Below are positions 11,494 through 22,628 of a stretch of DNA of 64,000 nt, piece after piece (the first letter of the stretch is position 1; every line of letters starts with the position of its first letter). Source of the stretch: Stomoxys calcitrans (taxonomy: Eukaryota; Arthropoda; Insecta; Diptera; Muscidae). Location: NCBI RefSeq assembly GCF_963082655.1, contig NC_081553.1, positions 229,114,482-229,178,481 of the forward strand, in the 5' to 3' direction. The notes beneath the pieces are model-generated. The model was given only the letters and a program-made list of their open reading frames with translations. It did no database searches and was not told the origin of the DNA. Both the position numbers and the translations under genes were made by a program.

Positions 11494-11628
11494 ACCTAAA
11501 AGTTTCTAGCGGCTGTTTTATTGAGGATTTAAGCTATAACCACAACAAGTCGAATACTGGCTTAGGAGTATGCCCATAGTGGAATGGGGCGGATTTATAT
11601 ATCCACCCTCTTTTCAACCTAACCTAAG
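11494..11628 (+). mobile_element. 3' UTR fragment of the RNase-H LINE family
   Basis: 'cacaacaagtcgaatactggctta', 'tggaatggggcggatttatat' and the terminal 'tttcaacctaacctaa' match the 3' ends at 5.0, 43.7 and 51.8 kb. Only the last ~135 bp is clear. Confidence 0.8.
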
Positions 11629-12687
11629 TTAACGTATGACAATTTGTTTAAATTTATATGAGGAATTCATTTTTTAAATTTTCTGTCAATCCTTCATAAA
11701 GGCAATCAATAAAGGGCAAGGATGTCTAAACACATAAAGGGACCTCAATACAACAAAACCAAGCGTAGCGTCAGAAAGATTGGCATGGCAAAAGTAACAC
11801 TAATAACAGTAGCAGTAAATATTAACCCAGACAAAATACTAGCAGGTTTCATATGATAAGGACATGGAAACAGAAATTAAACCAAAACAAAAAAACTGCA
11901 AAACAACTTCAAATCAACAGTGGCCCATAACGAAATGTGAGTGTTGAATGTTGGCTTTTTTTATGCAATTCGAACGATGGCTTTTTTATTTGAAACGATG
12001 TCGTTGATGTTTGGGTTCGTTTTTGTTATGTTTCGATTTTCTACACAGAGTTGGGAAATTTAGCAAAACATTCTCACATAAACAATGACAAACACACAAA
12101 CATACACACATTGAAATTTATACAACTATGCTTAGCGTATATCATGCATTCGTCCTTAGAAGGATATAAAATATTTTCGCTTTTTTATTGTGTGAATAGC
12201 GAAAACAAAAACATGGTGTTAAAAATGGCGAATGAAAAAAAAAAAATTAAAGAGACACACACCAACATTCAATGTTCAACGTCCAATGATGGCGAAAAAA
12301 AAAACAAAACCCAACAAGCGAAGGACGTTTTAAAGTTTAACCTTGTAACCCTTTTTTCTGAGTTTCTCATTCTCCAAGATTTGAAATTTTCCGGTCAGGG
12401 CGCGACTGTGGTTGAGGCGGCGATGGCGCTGTTGGTGGTGGTAACGCTGATTATTTCTGGGTTAACGCTTTAACAATATTTTCGCTTAATGGGACAAAGA
12501 AGGACAAAAAAAATATTAAACAACAAAAACATGAACCAAACGAAACCATATGAGAGGTTAAAGAAGGTCACTTTCTGTTCTGAAATGATTTTGTACGATT
12601 TTTTTGCATTCCAACGCAGTTTTGGCTAATAATAACATTGCGAAGGTTTTCGCAAAGGACAAATTTTGATATTTTTTATATTTAAAG
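11629..12687. other. No gene recognised
   Basis: AT-rich sequence. The 140-codon frame at 12,051-12,473 is Lys/Asn-rich with no recognisable domain, so I do not call it. Confidence 0.5.
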
Positions 12688-12992
12688 TTACCGCAGCGCA
12701 GTGGTTAGCATGTCCGCCTATGACGCTGAACGCCTGGGTTCGAATCCTGGCGAGACCATCAGAAAAAAAAAACTTTTTTTAGCAGTGGTTTTCCCTTCCT
12801 AATGCTAGCAACATTTGTGAGGTACTATGCCATGTAAAACTTCCCTCCAAAGAGGTGTCGCACTGCGGCACGCCGTTCGGCCTCGGCTATAAAAAGGAGG
12901 CCCCTTATCGATGAGCTTAAAACTTGAATCGGACTGCACTCATTGATATATGAGAAATTTGCCCCTGTTCGTTAGTGGAAAATTTGCAATTT
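12688..12992 (+). repeat. tRNA-derived SINE, full-length
   Basis: Head 'taccgcagcgcagtggttag', perfect B box GGTTCGAATCC, body 'ggcacgccgttcggcctcgg', and 3' end 'aatttgcaatttg'. A possible short duplication AAGTTAC sits on both sides (12,685 and about 12,994). Confidence 0.93.
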
Positions 12993-13208
12993 GAAGTTAC
13001 ATTAATTATTTTAACTAACTACCAACATGACAATTACCCTTTAAGATCCTTTAGGATTTGGATATAGCTCCCAAATATTCATCGCCCGATTTTCACTTAT
13101 ATGACAGGAGTCACCATAAATATGCCAACTTTTTATGGATTTCCTAATCATCCATCTGAAGATCTCTAACAGAGTCCATCAAAATCAGTTTGGTAAGGTT
13201 AGATTAGA

Positions 13209-13382
13209 GTGGCCCCGTTAGAGAAGATGGTAGCGTTATCAGATTACCAGTGCGGAAGTCGTGGGTTCGATTCACACCAGGTCTGTCGCTACTGTCGGTA
13301 TAGAGAGACCTAGCGAGAATCGAACCCACGACCCAACAAAGGTAATTCGATCACGCTATCATCTTCTCTACCGGGGCGACCA
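13209..13382. repeat. Head-to-head pair of tRNA-like sequences (inverted repeat)
   Basis: The left arm (13,209-13,273) reads 'ccccgttagagaagatgg...gtgggttcgattc'. The right arm (13,317-13,382) is its imperfect reverse complement, 'gaatcgaacccacgac...catcttctctaccggggcg'. Each arm has a B-box-like GGGTTCGATTC. About 43 bp separate them. This tRNA-like sequence differs from the main SINE. It may be two SINE heads inserted in opposite directions or a fold-back duplication. Confidence 0.7.
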
Positions 13383-13467
13383 TCAAAATCAATTAAGGCA
13401 GCGCTCCATTTTTGCCTTCCTTTACATGTTTGCTTCCAATTTAGATTCTTTTGAATTTTAGTACGGT

Positions 13468-14822
13468 CGATTTTTATACCCTTCACCATAGGATGGGGGT
13501 ATACTAATTTCGTCATTCTGTTTGGAACATCTCGAAATATCCTTTTGAGACCCCACAAAGTATATAAATTCTTGATCGTTATGCCATTTAAAGTCGATCT
13601 AGCCATGACCGTCTATCCGTCCGTCCGTCCGTCTGTCTGTCGAAAGCACGCTAACTCTCGAAGGAGTTAAGCTAGGCGCATCAATCTTGCACAAATACTT
13701 TTTATTAGTGTAGATCGGTCGGAATTGTAAATGAGCCAAAGCGGTCCGTGTTTTGATATACAATAGCTGCCATATAAACCAATCTTGGATCCTGACTTCC
13801 TGAGCCTCTAGAGGGCGCAATTCTGGTCCGATTTAACAAAATTTTTACACGTGGTGTTTTGGTATCACTTCCAACAACTCCGCTAAGTATGGTTTAAATC
13901 TGTCCATGTTTTGATTTAGCTGCCATATAAACCGATCTTGGGTCTGTGTTAAGTATGATTCAGATCGGTTCATAATCTGGTATAGCTGTCATATAAACCG
14001 ATCTGGGATCTTAACTTCTTGGGCCAATAGAGAGCGCAATTCTCATCCGATTTGTGTGAAATTTTGCATGAGGTGTTTTATTATGACTTCCAATAACTAT
14101 GCCAAGTACGGCGCAAATCGGTCTATAACCTGATATAGCTGCCATATAAACCGATCTTGGGTCTTGATTTCCTGAGCCTCTAGAGGGCGCAATTCTTATC
14201 CAATTTCACTGAAATTTTGCACGTAGTGTTTTGGTATCATTTCCAACAACTGCGCTAAGCATGGTTCAAATCGGTCCATGTTTTGGCATAGCTGCCATAT
14301 AAACCGATCTGAGATCTTGATTTCTTGAGGCACTAGAGGGCGTTTCAGTCAATTCTTATCCGATTTGACTGAAATTTTACATGAGGTGTTTTGTTACGAC
14401 TTCTAACAACTGTGTCAAATATGGTACAAATTGATCCATAACCTGATAAAGCTGCCATATAAACAGATTTGGGATCTTGACTTCTTGAGCTTCTAGAGGT
14501 CGCCATTCGCATCCAATTTGGAAGAAATTTTGTACAACGGCTTCTCTCATGACCTACAGCATACGAGTTTTATATGGACTGAATAGATGAATAACTTGAT
14601 ATAGCTCCCATATAAACCGATCCCCCGATTTTGCTTCTTGAGCCCCTACAAGGCGCAATTCTTATCCGAGTGAACTGAGATAATACACAATAGTATATTC
14701 TTATTCAATATTCCTTGTTTGCCTAAAAAGAGATATTGCGCATAGAACTCGACAAATGCGATCCATGGTGAAGGGTATATATGATTCGGCCCGGCCGAAG
14801 TTAGCACGCTCTTAATTGTTTT
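13468..14822 (+). mobile_element. HINE-like element, subfamily B, complete
   Basis: 5' end 'tttttatacccttcaccatagg', (GTCY)n at 13,614-13,640, then a tandem array of B units. Core 'gctg(c/t)c' positions 13,985, 14,138 and 14,291 are exactly 153 bp apart. The 3' end has the inverted terminal motif 'ggtgaagggtatat', the palindrome TTCGGCCCGGCCGAA at 14,785-14,799, and 'ttagcacgctcttaattgttt'. This is one of the best-preserved layouts in the window. Confidence 0.88.
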
Positions 14823-15744
14823 TTATTTGTAGACAAAAAAAATATTTTTGTTAAGAAAGTTTTTATAGATGCCAGTTTTGTTTATCTCGCCTTGTATCCT
14901 AATTTTTATTTTTTAATTTTTTCAAACACTCACTTTTGCGATATATTTTCTTGATCAATCCATTGCATTAAATACAGAAATTCTTTTTGGTGCTACACAC
15001 TATTCTCACAAAGAAATGTTGACTCTATCGCGTTTAAGTCTAAACTAAATGATCATGCAAAAAATCCCTAAATTTCCATTTAAAATTCATTCAGAGCTGA
15101 CTTGTCTATGTCAAACTATTTCCATTAGAAAACAAGTTTTTTATCAAAGGTAAATGCCTGTTGGTCGTTTTGAAAATAACTATGAAATGAGATTCCATGG
15201 TGTCCTTCTCTTATGATCATTAAAAGAGCACTAAAGATCCAAACATCATTATTAAAGCAGCATCATCAACGCGATAATCATCACAAACTCAATAGCTATG
15301 TTCAACTCAATAATCATCATCAAGATGATAATTATTAACCTTATGTTCATAATCACTTATTTCTTCATCATCATCCTCATGACTAGATGACGATCTAGTT
15401 TTCCTACATCCAATAAGGGTTGCATCATTTTTTCAGGGCCATCTATGACAAGCAAATGAACCTCACCTTCTTCACCCGTTGTATGCTAAGCAAATGTTGA
15501 TCTATGATTTTAGGCTTTTAGGGTGAATTTTACACGCATTTTTTAAGCAATTTTTTAATTCCTCAGTATTTTCTTCAAACTGTTGTTTACTCTAAGAAAA
15601 AGTCCTACAATCATGGGAACCAAAAGACGTTCTACCGGTTTTTAAAGCAAAAAAAAAAAAGGAATAGAATATGTTGAATAGCAAACACAACACAGAATAG
15701 ATTAAGAAAAAAGTGAAACTAACATGCATACAAGTTTTGGAGCT
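14823..15744. other. No gene recognised
   Basis: AT-rich sequence with CAT/ATC-rich stretches near 15,240-15,385. No domain, RNA gene or mobile-element terminus is visible. Confidence 0.5.
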
Positions 15745-16101
15745 TCAAGATTTTAAGAGTAACTCTGGATGCTCTGTCCCGAATTTCGGCAAAATCGGAC
15801 AATAAATGAGCCTTTTATGGCCCCGAAACCTCAAATCGAGAGATCGGTCTTTATGACAGCTATATTCAAATCTGGAACGATCTAGGCCAAATTGAAGAAG
15901 GACGTCGAAGAGCCTAACACAACTGACTGTCTCAAATATCAGCGACATCGGACAATAAATGCGCCTTTTATGGGCCCATAACCTTAAATAAAGAAATTTG
16001 TCTATATGGCAGCTATATTCAAATCTGAACCGATCTGGGCCAAATTAAAGAAATACGTCGAAGAGCCTAACACAACTCACTGTCCCAAATTTCGGTAAAA
16101 G
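15745..16101 (-). repeat. HINE-like subfamily A tandem units, fragment
   Basis: Just over two A units on the minus strand ('gacagctatattcaaatctgg', 'aactgactgtctcaaat', 'gcgccttttatgggccc'). No termini or GTCY block remain. Confidence 0.8.
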
Positions 16102-17152
16102 GTAATTGAGAATAGATCATGAATCCACTATTAATTTTTGGGATCAAGTATCTGGGGATCGGCATCACTCCCAAAACACTTTCCACACCGGACATATGCT
16201 CCTACAATGCATGGACAATGGAGTAGATGACGAATGTGATATCCAAGTTCGGGGCTTAATGTCTGAGATACCGTCCAAGGCTAAGAACACACCAAACAAA
16301 ACTTATTTACCGCCCATGACAGTAAATAGCTCAAGTAAGAGGCATAAGAGAGATAAAGAAGAAGATAAAGAAACTAACCCGAATCTTATAAACGTTTCAC
16401 CATGGATCGCATTTGTCAAGTTTTTTAAACGACTTTTTCAAATAGAAAAACACCAGTCATAGAAAAACACCACCCCCAAAATTTCAGGCAAATCGAGTAA
16501 TAATGTCCGATTTCGACCGTACTTTACATAATGGTTGCAAGTTAAAAAATTTTAGAGCAAATTTTGTAGACATAAAGACAAATTTTTATCTATAGACCCG
16601 AGTTTCCAAAATTTTTCAGCAAAGAAGTTTTCTCCAAAGGCCAAAACTCTTTGAAAAATCGTCGACACAAATTAAAATGAGTTTTTTTTATTTTCATCTT
16701 TTGTTTCCTTGTACTTCATACATAATCAGTTCCTTAGGTGGTATTGAATGATTGAGACTCGTGCCATGCACACTCCCTAAAATGGTCCTTTTCATAAACC
16801 ACTAAACACTTGGGTTGATCCTGTTACCCTTATCCTCAAATGGGACAAACTTGTTTAGATTTGTTTACCTTTTAAGAGCGTATGTCAAAGGGTAACATTC
16901 TAAAACCTTTTGTTGGGGAAAGGCGTTAAGGTCAGAAAACTGCCTAAGGGTGAGGATTTTAGTGAGGAAGGTTCAAAGATGATGTTTAAATTAACCATAT
17001 CCCAATCTTTAACGATTTTGACGAAATTAAGCAGAGGCTTTTCAAATTTCGTGCAAATTGGTTGAAAATTTCAGCAATATATTCTATCTGAAATTTTGTA
17101 ATGATTGGGTAAAAAATGCTATCCCAACTTGATTACAAAAAAACAAAATCAA
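16102..17152. other. No gene recognised
   Basis: A 118-codon frame at 16,106-16,462 starts within A-repeat debris and has no recognisable domain. The rest is AT-rich. Confidence 0.45.
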
Positions 17153-18140
17153 TTTAAAGGGTAAGCGTTTAAGTTCGGTCGGGCCGAACCTTAGGTACCC
17201 TCCACTATGGATATCCCTAAAAATGTATTCTTATTAACTGAGTTTGTATTTGAATTATTTTGGCCTCATGAAGTCATATTGGGATATCGGCACTTAGGGG
17301 GGCCTATATCACCATACCGACCGATTAGGATAAAGCTTGATACTGATGTTGTAAGTCATAAGATAGGTTTTTGAGCCAAATAAGGTGAAAATTTAGGCTT
17401 CTAAAAGCTGAAGAAGTCAAATCCGGGTATCGGTTTAAATTTGGGCTATATCTGTTTATAGACAGATTCGGATTATACCTAGCATGGATATTAGAAGTCA
17501 TAACTCAAGTCTTTGCTCCCAATTTCAGCCAAATCGGATGAAAATTGAGGCTTCTAGGGGCTCAAAAAGCCAAAACCGGGGATCGGTTTATATGGGGGCT
17601 ATATCTGTTTACAGACCGACTAGCATCATACTAGGCAGGGATGTTCGAAGTCATAACAAAACACCTCAAGCAAAATTTCAGCTAAATCGCATAAGAATTG
17701 CGTCCTCTAGTGGCTCAAAAGTCAAGATCCCAGATCGGTTTATATGGCAGCTCTATCAGTTTATGAACCGATTTAAACCATACCCAGCACAGTTGTTGAA
17801 AATCATAACAAAACACGTCATGCAAAATTTTAGCCAAATCGGATACGAATTGCGCCCTCTAGAGGCTCAAGAAGTCAAGACCCTAGATCGGTTTATATGG
17901 CAGCCATATCAAAATATGGACAGATTTTGCCCATTTACAGTCCCAACCGACCTACACTAATAATAGGTATTTTTGCAAAATTTCAAGCGGATAGCTTTAC
18001 TCCTTCGAAAGTTAGAGTGCTTTCGACAGACAGACGGACGGACAGACGGACGGACATGGCTAGATCGATTTAAAATGTCATGATGATCCAGAATATATAT
18101 ACATTGTGGGATCTTAGACGAATATTTCGAGGAGTTACAA
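17153..18140 (-). mobile_element. HINE-like element, subfamily B
   Basis: Minus orientation. The 3' end is at left, with the palindrome variant TTCGGTCGGGCCGAA and 'taccctccactatgg', then five to six B units. (GTCY)n appears as 'cagacggacggacagacgga' near 18,034, then 'ggcta gatcg'. The 5' terminal motif is replaced by family D sequence at about 18,140, so this end is truncated. Confidence 0.82.
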
Positions 18141-18590
18141 TATTATGGTCGGTATATATGTGTTTCAGGGGGAGTTTATGAGAAGAGTCGTCCCTAAAAC
18201 ACATGGCCATAAAACGGATATCAGATTTTAACCCCTTTTTGCCATAATCCACCCTACTGGGTTGCCTACCCAAACACTATCAGCATTGTGCTTTACTGTT
18301 AAAATCCTGTTATTTGAGCCGGAATTGCAATTGGTTCTGGGGGAGTGAGATGACCCCCAAACACTTGGCCTAAAAATTGGATATCAAATTCGTTTTCTAC
18401 TATCAAATGTTGTTATTTATTGGCATAGTCGGCAAACATGGCCGGTTTAAAGGGAATTTAGGGAATGGACCCTGAAATAATATCAGCATAGTGCTAAAGC
18501 ACGATTTTGTTTGAACCCTATAATGTCAAGCATTTTGAAGTTGACGATCAAGATATTCAGGGGTACGGGTTCCGTTCAGATCCACACTAA
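18141..18590. repeat. Dispersed repeat family D
   Basis: Contains 'ggtcggtatatatgtg', 'aaacacatggcc', 'ggatatcagatt', 'tgttatttgagcc' and 'agtgctaaagcac'. These motifs recur at 25.7-26.1, 47.4-48.7 and 50.1-50.7 kb. No coding capacity is seen. Confidence 0.65.
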
Positions 18591-20972
18591 TTATACCCTG
18601 CACCACCACTGTGGTACAGGGTATTATATTGTAGATTTGTGCATTTGTTTGCAACGCTAAGAAGGAGAAGAGCTAGACCCATTGATAAGTATACCGATCG
18701 ACTCAGAATCACTTTCTGATTCGATTTAGCCATGTCCGTCTGTGAATAATCAAAGTGCAGGTCGTATTTGTTGTCCGATAGTCATGAAATTTTCCACATG
18801 TCACTTTTTTGGCCTTTTTTGACGGACAAACGCTATTGATTTTGAAAAAAATCGGTTCAGATTTAGATATAGCTCCCATATATATCTTTTATCCGATATG
18901 GCTTTTTAAGGCTGCAGAAGCCACAATTTTCGTCCGATCTTCACAAAATTTAGCAATGGGTATTTAATTTGAGGCTTACATATATGTGCAAAATTTCATA
19001 CAAAACGGTTCAGATTTGTATATAGCTCCCATATATATCTTTCATCCGACATAGACTATTATGGCTGTAGAAGCCACAGTTTTAGTCCGATCTTTAAAAT
19101 ATTTTGCACGAGGTGTTTTATTTGACGTCCTAATATGTGTGGAAAATTTCATGAAAATCGGTTCAGATTTAGATATAGCTCCCATATATATCTTTCATCC
19201 GATATGGCCGTTTAAGGCTGTAGAAGCCACAATTTTTCACCAATCTTTACAAAATTTGGCATGGGGTGTTTAATTTGACGTCTCCATATGTGTGCAAAAT
19301 TTCATAAAAATCGGTTCAGAATTAGATATAGCTCCCATTTATATGTACCGCCCGATTTGCACATAAATGGCCGTAGTAGCTACAATTTTCAACCGATCTG
19401 CACAAAATTTGGCACGGACTGTTTTGTTACTGCACTTAATATATCTGGAAAATTTCATAAAAATCGATATAGCTCCCATATATATCTTTTATCCGATTTG
19501 AAGTATCAAAGCTGTAGAAGCCACAATTTTGGGCCGATCTTTACCAAAATTGGCACGAAGTGTTTTTTTTAACGTCCTAAAATGCTTGCAAAATTTTATT
19601 TATATCGGTTTATATTTACATATAGCTCCCATATAAAGGGTGATTTTTTTGAGGTTAGGATTTTCATGGATTAGTATTTGACAGATCACGTGGGATTTCA
19701 GACATGGTGTCAAAGAGAAAGATGCTCAGTATGCTTTGACATTTCATCATGAATAGACTTACTAACGAGCAACGCTTGCAAATCATTGAATTTTATTACC
19801 AAAATCAGTGTTCGGTTCGAAATGTGTTCATTCACCGTTCAGCGATGAGGCTCATTTCTGGTTGAATGGCTACGTAAATAAGCAAAATTGCCGCATTTGG
19901 AGTGAAGAGCAACCAGAAGCCGTTCAAGAACTGCCCATGCATCCCGAAAAATGCACTGTTTGGTGTGGTTTGTACGCTGGTGGAATCATTGGACCGTATT
20001 TTTTCAAAGATGCTGTTGGACGCAACGTTACGGTGAATGAACACATTTCGAACCGAACACTGATTTTGGTATATTTCTATATTTTATTATATATATATTT
20101 TATTATATTTTTATATATTTTATTATATTTTTATATTTATATCTTTCATCCGATATGCCCTTTTAAAGCTGTAGGAGCCACCGTTTTGGTGCGATCTCTA
20201 CCAAATTTAGCACGAAGTGCTTTTTGTGACGTCCCAATATGTGTGAAAAATTTCATCTAAATCGGTTCAATTTTGGATATAGCTGTCATATATAACTTTC
20301 ATCCGATATGTCCTTTCAAAGCTGTAGGAGCCACAATTTTGGTGCGATCTCAACCAAATTTGGCATGAAATGCTTTTTGTGACGCCCCAATATATGTGCA
20401 AAATTTCATCCAAATCGGTTCAGATTTAGATATAGCTCCCATATATAACTTTCGTCCGATTTGACCTATTAAGGCTGTAGAAGGCACAATTTTGGTCCGA
20501 TCTTTACAAAATTTGGCACGAAGTGCTTTTTTTTACGTCCCTATATGAGTGCATTTCATCATAATCGGTTCAGATTTATATATAGCTCTCCTGTATAACT
20601 TTCATCCGATATGGCCTTTTAAGGCTGTAAAAGCCACAATTTTGGTCCGATCTCTACAAAATTTGGCATGGGCCGTTTTATTCAACGTCCTCATATGTGT
20701 GCAAAGTTTCATAAAAATCAGTTCAGATTTAGATATAGCTCCCATATATATTTTTCATCCGATATGGCCTTTTAAGGCTGTAGAAGCCACAATTTTCGTA
20801 CCATCGTAAGAATAAGGTTCTATTCGATATTTCAATAGGCATGCAAAATTGAAGTCTTACTAAATTTGGATATAAGTCCAATCTATTAGAAGTATTACGT
20901 ATACTCGGTGGTGTAGGGTATTATAGAGTCGGCTCCCCCCATACTTTTGTCTTTCCTTAATGGTTTTGTTTT
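18591..20972 (+). mobile_element. HINE-like element, subfamily C, with a mariner relic inside
   Basis: Begins 'ttataccctgcaccaccactgtgg' and has a tandem array of C units; 'gctccc' cores at 19,025 and 19,178 are 153 bp apart. It ends in the inverted terminal motif 'ggtggtgtagggtattat', a GC-rich near-palindrome ('gtcggctccccccatac') and 'ttccttaatggttttgttt'. The GTCY block is reduced to 'gtccgtctgtg'. A mariner relic (19,636-20,136) interrupts one unit. Confidence 0.82.
19636..20136 (+). pseudogene. Mariner-superfamily transposase relic, internally deleted and folded back
   Basis: The left end 'gggtgatttttttgaggtta' follows a TA. The N-terminal helix-turn-helix start is visible ('TNEQRLQIIEFYYQNQCSVR'), then a jump deletes most of the protein and resumes at 'FSDEAHFWLNGYVN', which carries the first catalytic Asp, and 'EKCTVWCGLYAGGIIGPYFF'. 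Positions 19,797-19,838 recur as a perfect inverted copy at 20,030-20,071, which replaces the normal downstream sequence. The second half of the catalytic domain and the right terminal repeat are absent, and an AT-rich run (20,072-20,136) takes their place. It is non-functional. Confidence 0.88.
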
Positions 20973-21835
20973 AAATTTGACTGTTTTTGGGATATATTGT
21001 CTTTAGTAAAATTTGGTTAAAATATTGCCAGGACAAAATTGTATTAAAATCTCGTCTTTAAAAAAGTTTTTTTTTAGAAGTTTGTCTTTAAAAATATTTC
21101 TTTGCTTTAAACAAAGCAGTTTAGAATTTTCGCTAATTACACACCAGCAATGGTGGAGAAACAAAATGAATTCAACTAAAATGTATCTTCCCCCTACAAG
21201 GTGGCTATATGCTGTCCTATCCCCTCCTTCTTCTTCTTGAATAGCCCCCAAGGTATATAAAAGTACATTTATTTTTTTAATAGAAAGAAGGAAGTTTGCT
21301 GCTCTGCTATACTAAGAGTAGCGCTGCTGACCATAGGGACAAGGATGCCATTTGCTTTGTTTCACAGGCAACTTTTGTTTTATGCAAAATTTTGTGGTTT
21401 TAATTGTGCGTTGCATGTGTGGAATACATTTTTCCTAAAAATTAAAATAACACAAGGAACGTTTCAGTTTACATGGAACTTATGGCAACTGCTGGAATGA
21501 GGTTTTGTAATTTTTTTTGATAGTTTTCCATGTTTTCAAGTTGCTATCAAAGAAACCACCACTAGAGAGAGAGCTAGGACCATGAGCCATCAAGCTTGGT
21601 GGGCAGGATGTTGTGTAACCGCATTTTTGTTTAGTTTTGTTTGGAATCTAAGATAAATCCCTTTGAAGCTGCTTCAGCTTTCTCCCATAGCCAATGATGG
21701 TTGGCATGAAAGTTTTAGGTATATAAGGTTACCGAACAGAAGATGGGAGATATTAGGGAGTAACCGAAAAATGTGAGAAAGAGAAATGTGTGCGTTTGAA
21801 ATTTCAACAAATAAGGTAGTAATTGCACCTTCTAG
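20973..21835. other. No gene recognised
   Basis: AT-rich sequence. The two opposed short frames at 21,003-21,251 are mutual shadows without recognisable domains. Confidence 0.5.
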
Positions 21836-22628
21836 GGATTCAAGGTGTCTAATCGATAGATCGATTTAAATGGAAACTATATAAGACTATGGCCAACTTA
21901 TGGATCGCACTTAGCATGATTAAAGAAGCCATAGCAAAACACCATGTACCAAATTTAAGCCAAATCGGTTAATAAATGCGTCTCCTAAAGGCTCAAGAGG
22001 TGGCGACCACCGTAGAGCGAAGATTAGCATGTCCGCCTCTGGCGCTGAACGCCTGGGTTCGAATCCTGGCGAAACCATCAGGAAAATTTTTAGCGGTGGT
22101 TTTCCCCTCCTTATGCTGGCAACATTTGTGAGGTACTATGCCATATAAAAATTCTCTCCAAAGATGTGTCTCACTGCGGCATTGCGTTCGGACTCGGCCA
22201 TAAAAAGGAGGGCCCTTATCATTGATCTTAAAACTTGAATCGGACTGCACTATTTGATATGTGAGAAATTTTCCCCTGTTTCTGAGTGGAATGTTTATGG
22301 GTAAAATTTGCAAAATTTCAAAGGCTCAAGAATTCAAATCGTTAGATCGATGTCGATATGGCAGCTATATCCAAAGGTCATATGATCTTGAGTATACTGG
22401 GTAAGAAAGACGAGAGGTCAAGCACAACTCACTGCCCCAAATTTCTTTGAATTCGGATGATAAGTGCGTCATTTGTGGGCTCAAGACCTCAAATGAGGGA
22501 ACTGATGTAAATATATAGGAGCTATATCAGAATATATACCGATCTGGACCTATTAGGCACTGATGTTGAGGGCAAATTATAACTCACTGTTGTAAATTTC
22601 CGAGATTCCGGATTAAAAATACGCCTTT
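21836..22628 (-). repeat. HINE-like tandem-unit fragments (B then A type), split by a SINE
   Basis: Left of the SINE are B-type units ('gcaccttctagggattcaagg', 'gtctcctaaaggctcaagag'). Right of it, after one more B segment, come A-type phrases ('cacaactcactgccccaaattt'). No termini remain. The SINE at 21,999-22,319 has a 12-bp duplication of this sequence on each side. Confidence 0.7.
21999..22319 (+). repeat. tRNA-derived SINE, full length with target-site duplication
   Basis: Perfect 12-bp duplication AAAGGCTCAAGA at 21,987-21,998 and 22,320-22,331. It begins 'ggtggcgaccaccgtag' and has a perfect B box GGTTCGAATCC. It ends 'tgggtaaaatttgc'. The boundaries define a 321-bp SINE with no poly(A) tail. 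Confidence 0.95.

Noticed and set aside
12700..12770. tRNA gene suggested by A- and B-box-like sequences
   Set aside because: It is the head of the dispersed SINE: the same head occurs in about a dozen places with the same 250-bp body and target-site duplications, and it has no clean cloverleaf.
16106..16462. 118-codon open frame with a KRHKRDKEEDKE charged stretch
   Set aside because: It begins in A-type repeat debris, has no domain, and adjoins HINE sequence; insufficient support for a gene.
17484..17960. 158-codon plus-strand open frame, and similar frames at 32,302-33,277 and 35,454-35,717
   Set aside because: Translations of B-type tandem units (FIWQLYQ...LEAQEV); repeat-derived, with no start context or domain.
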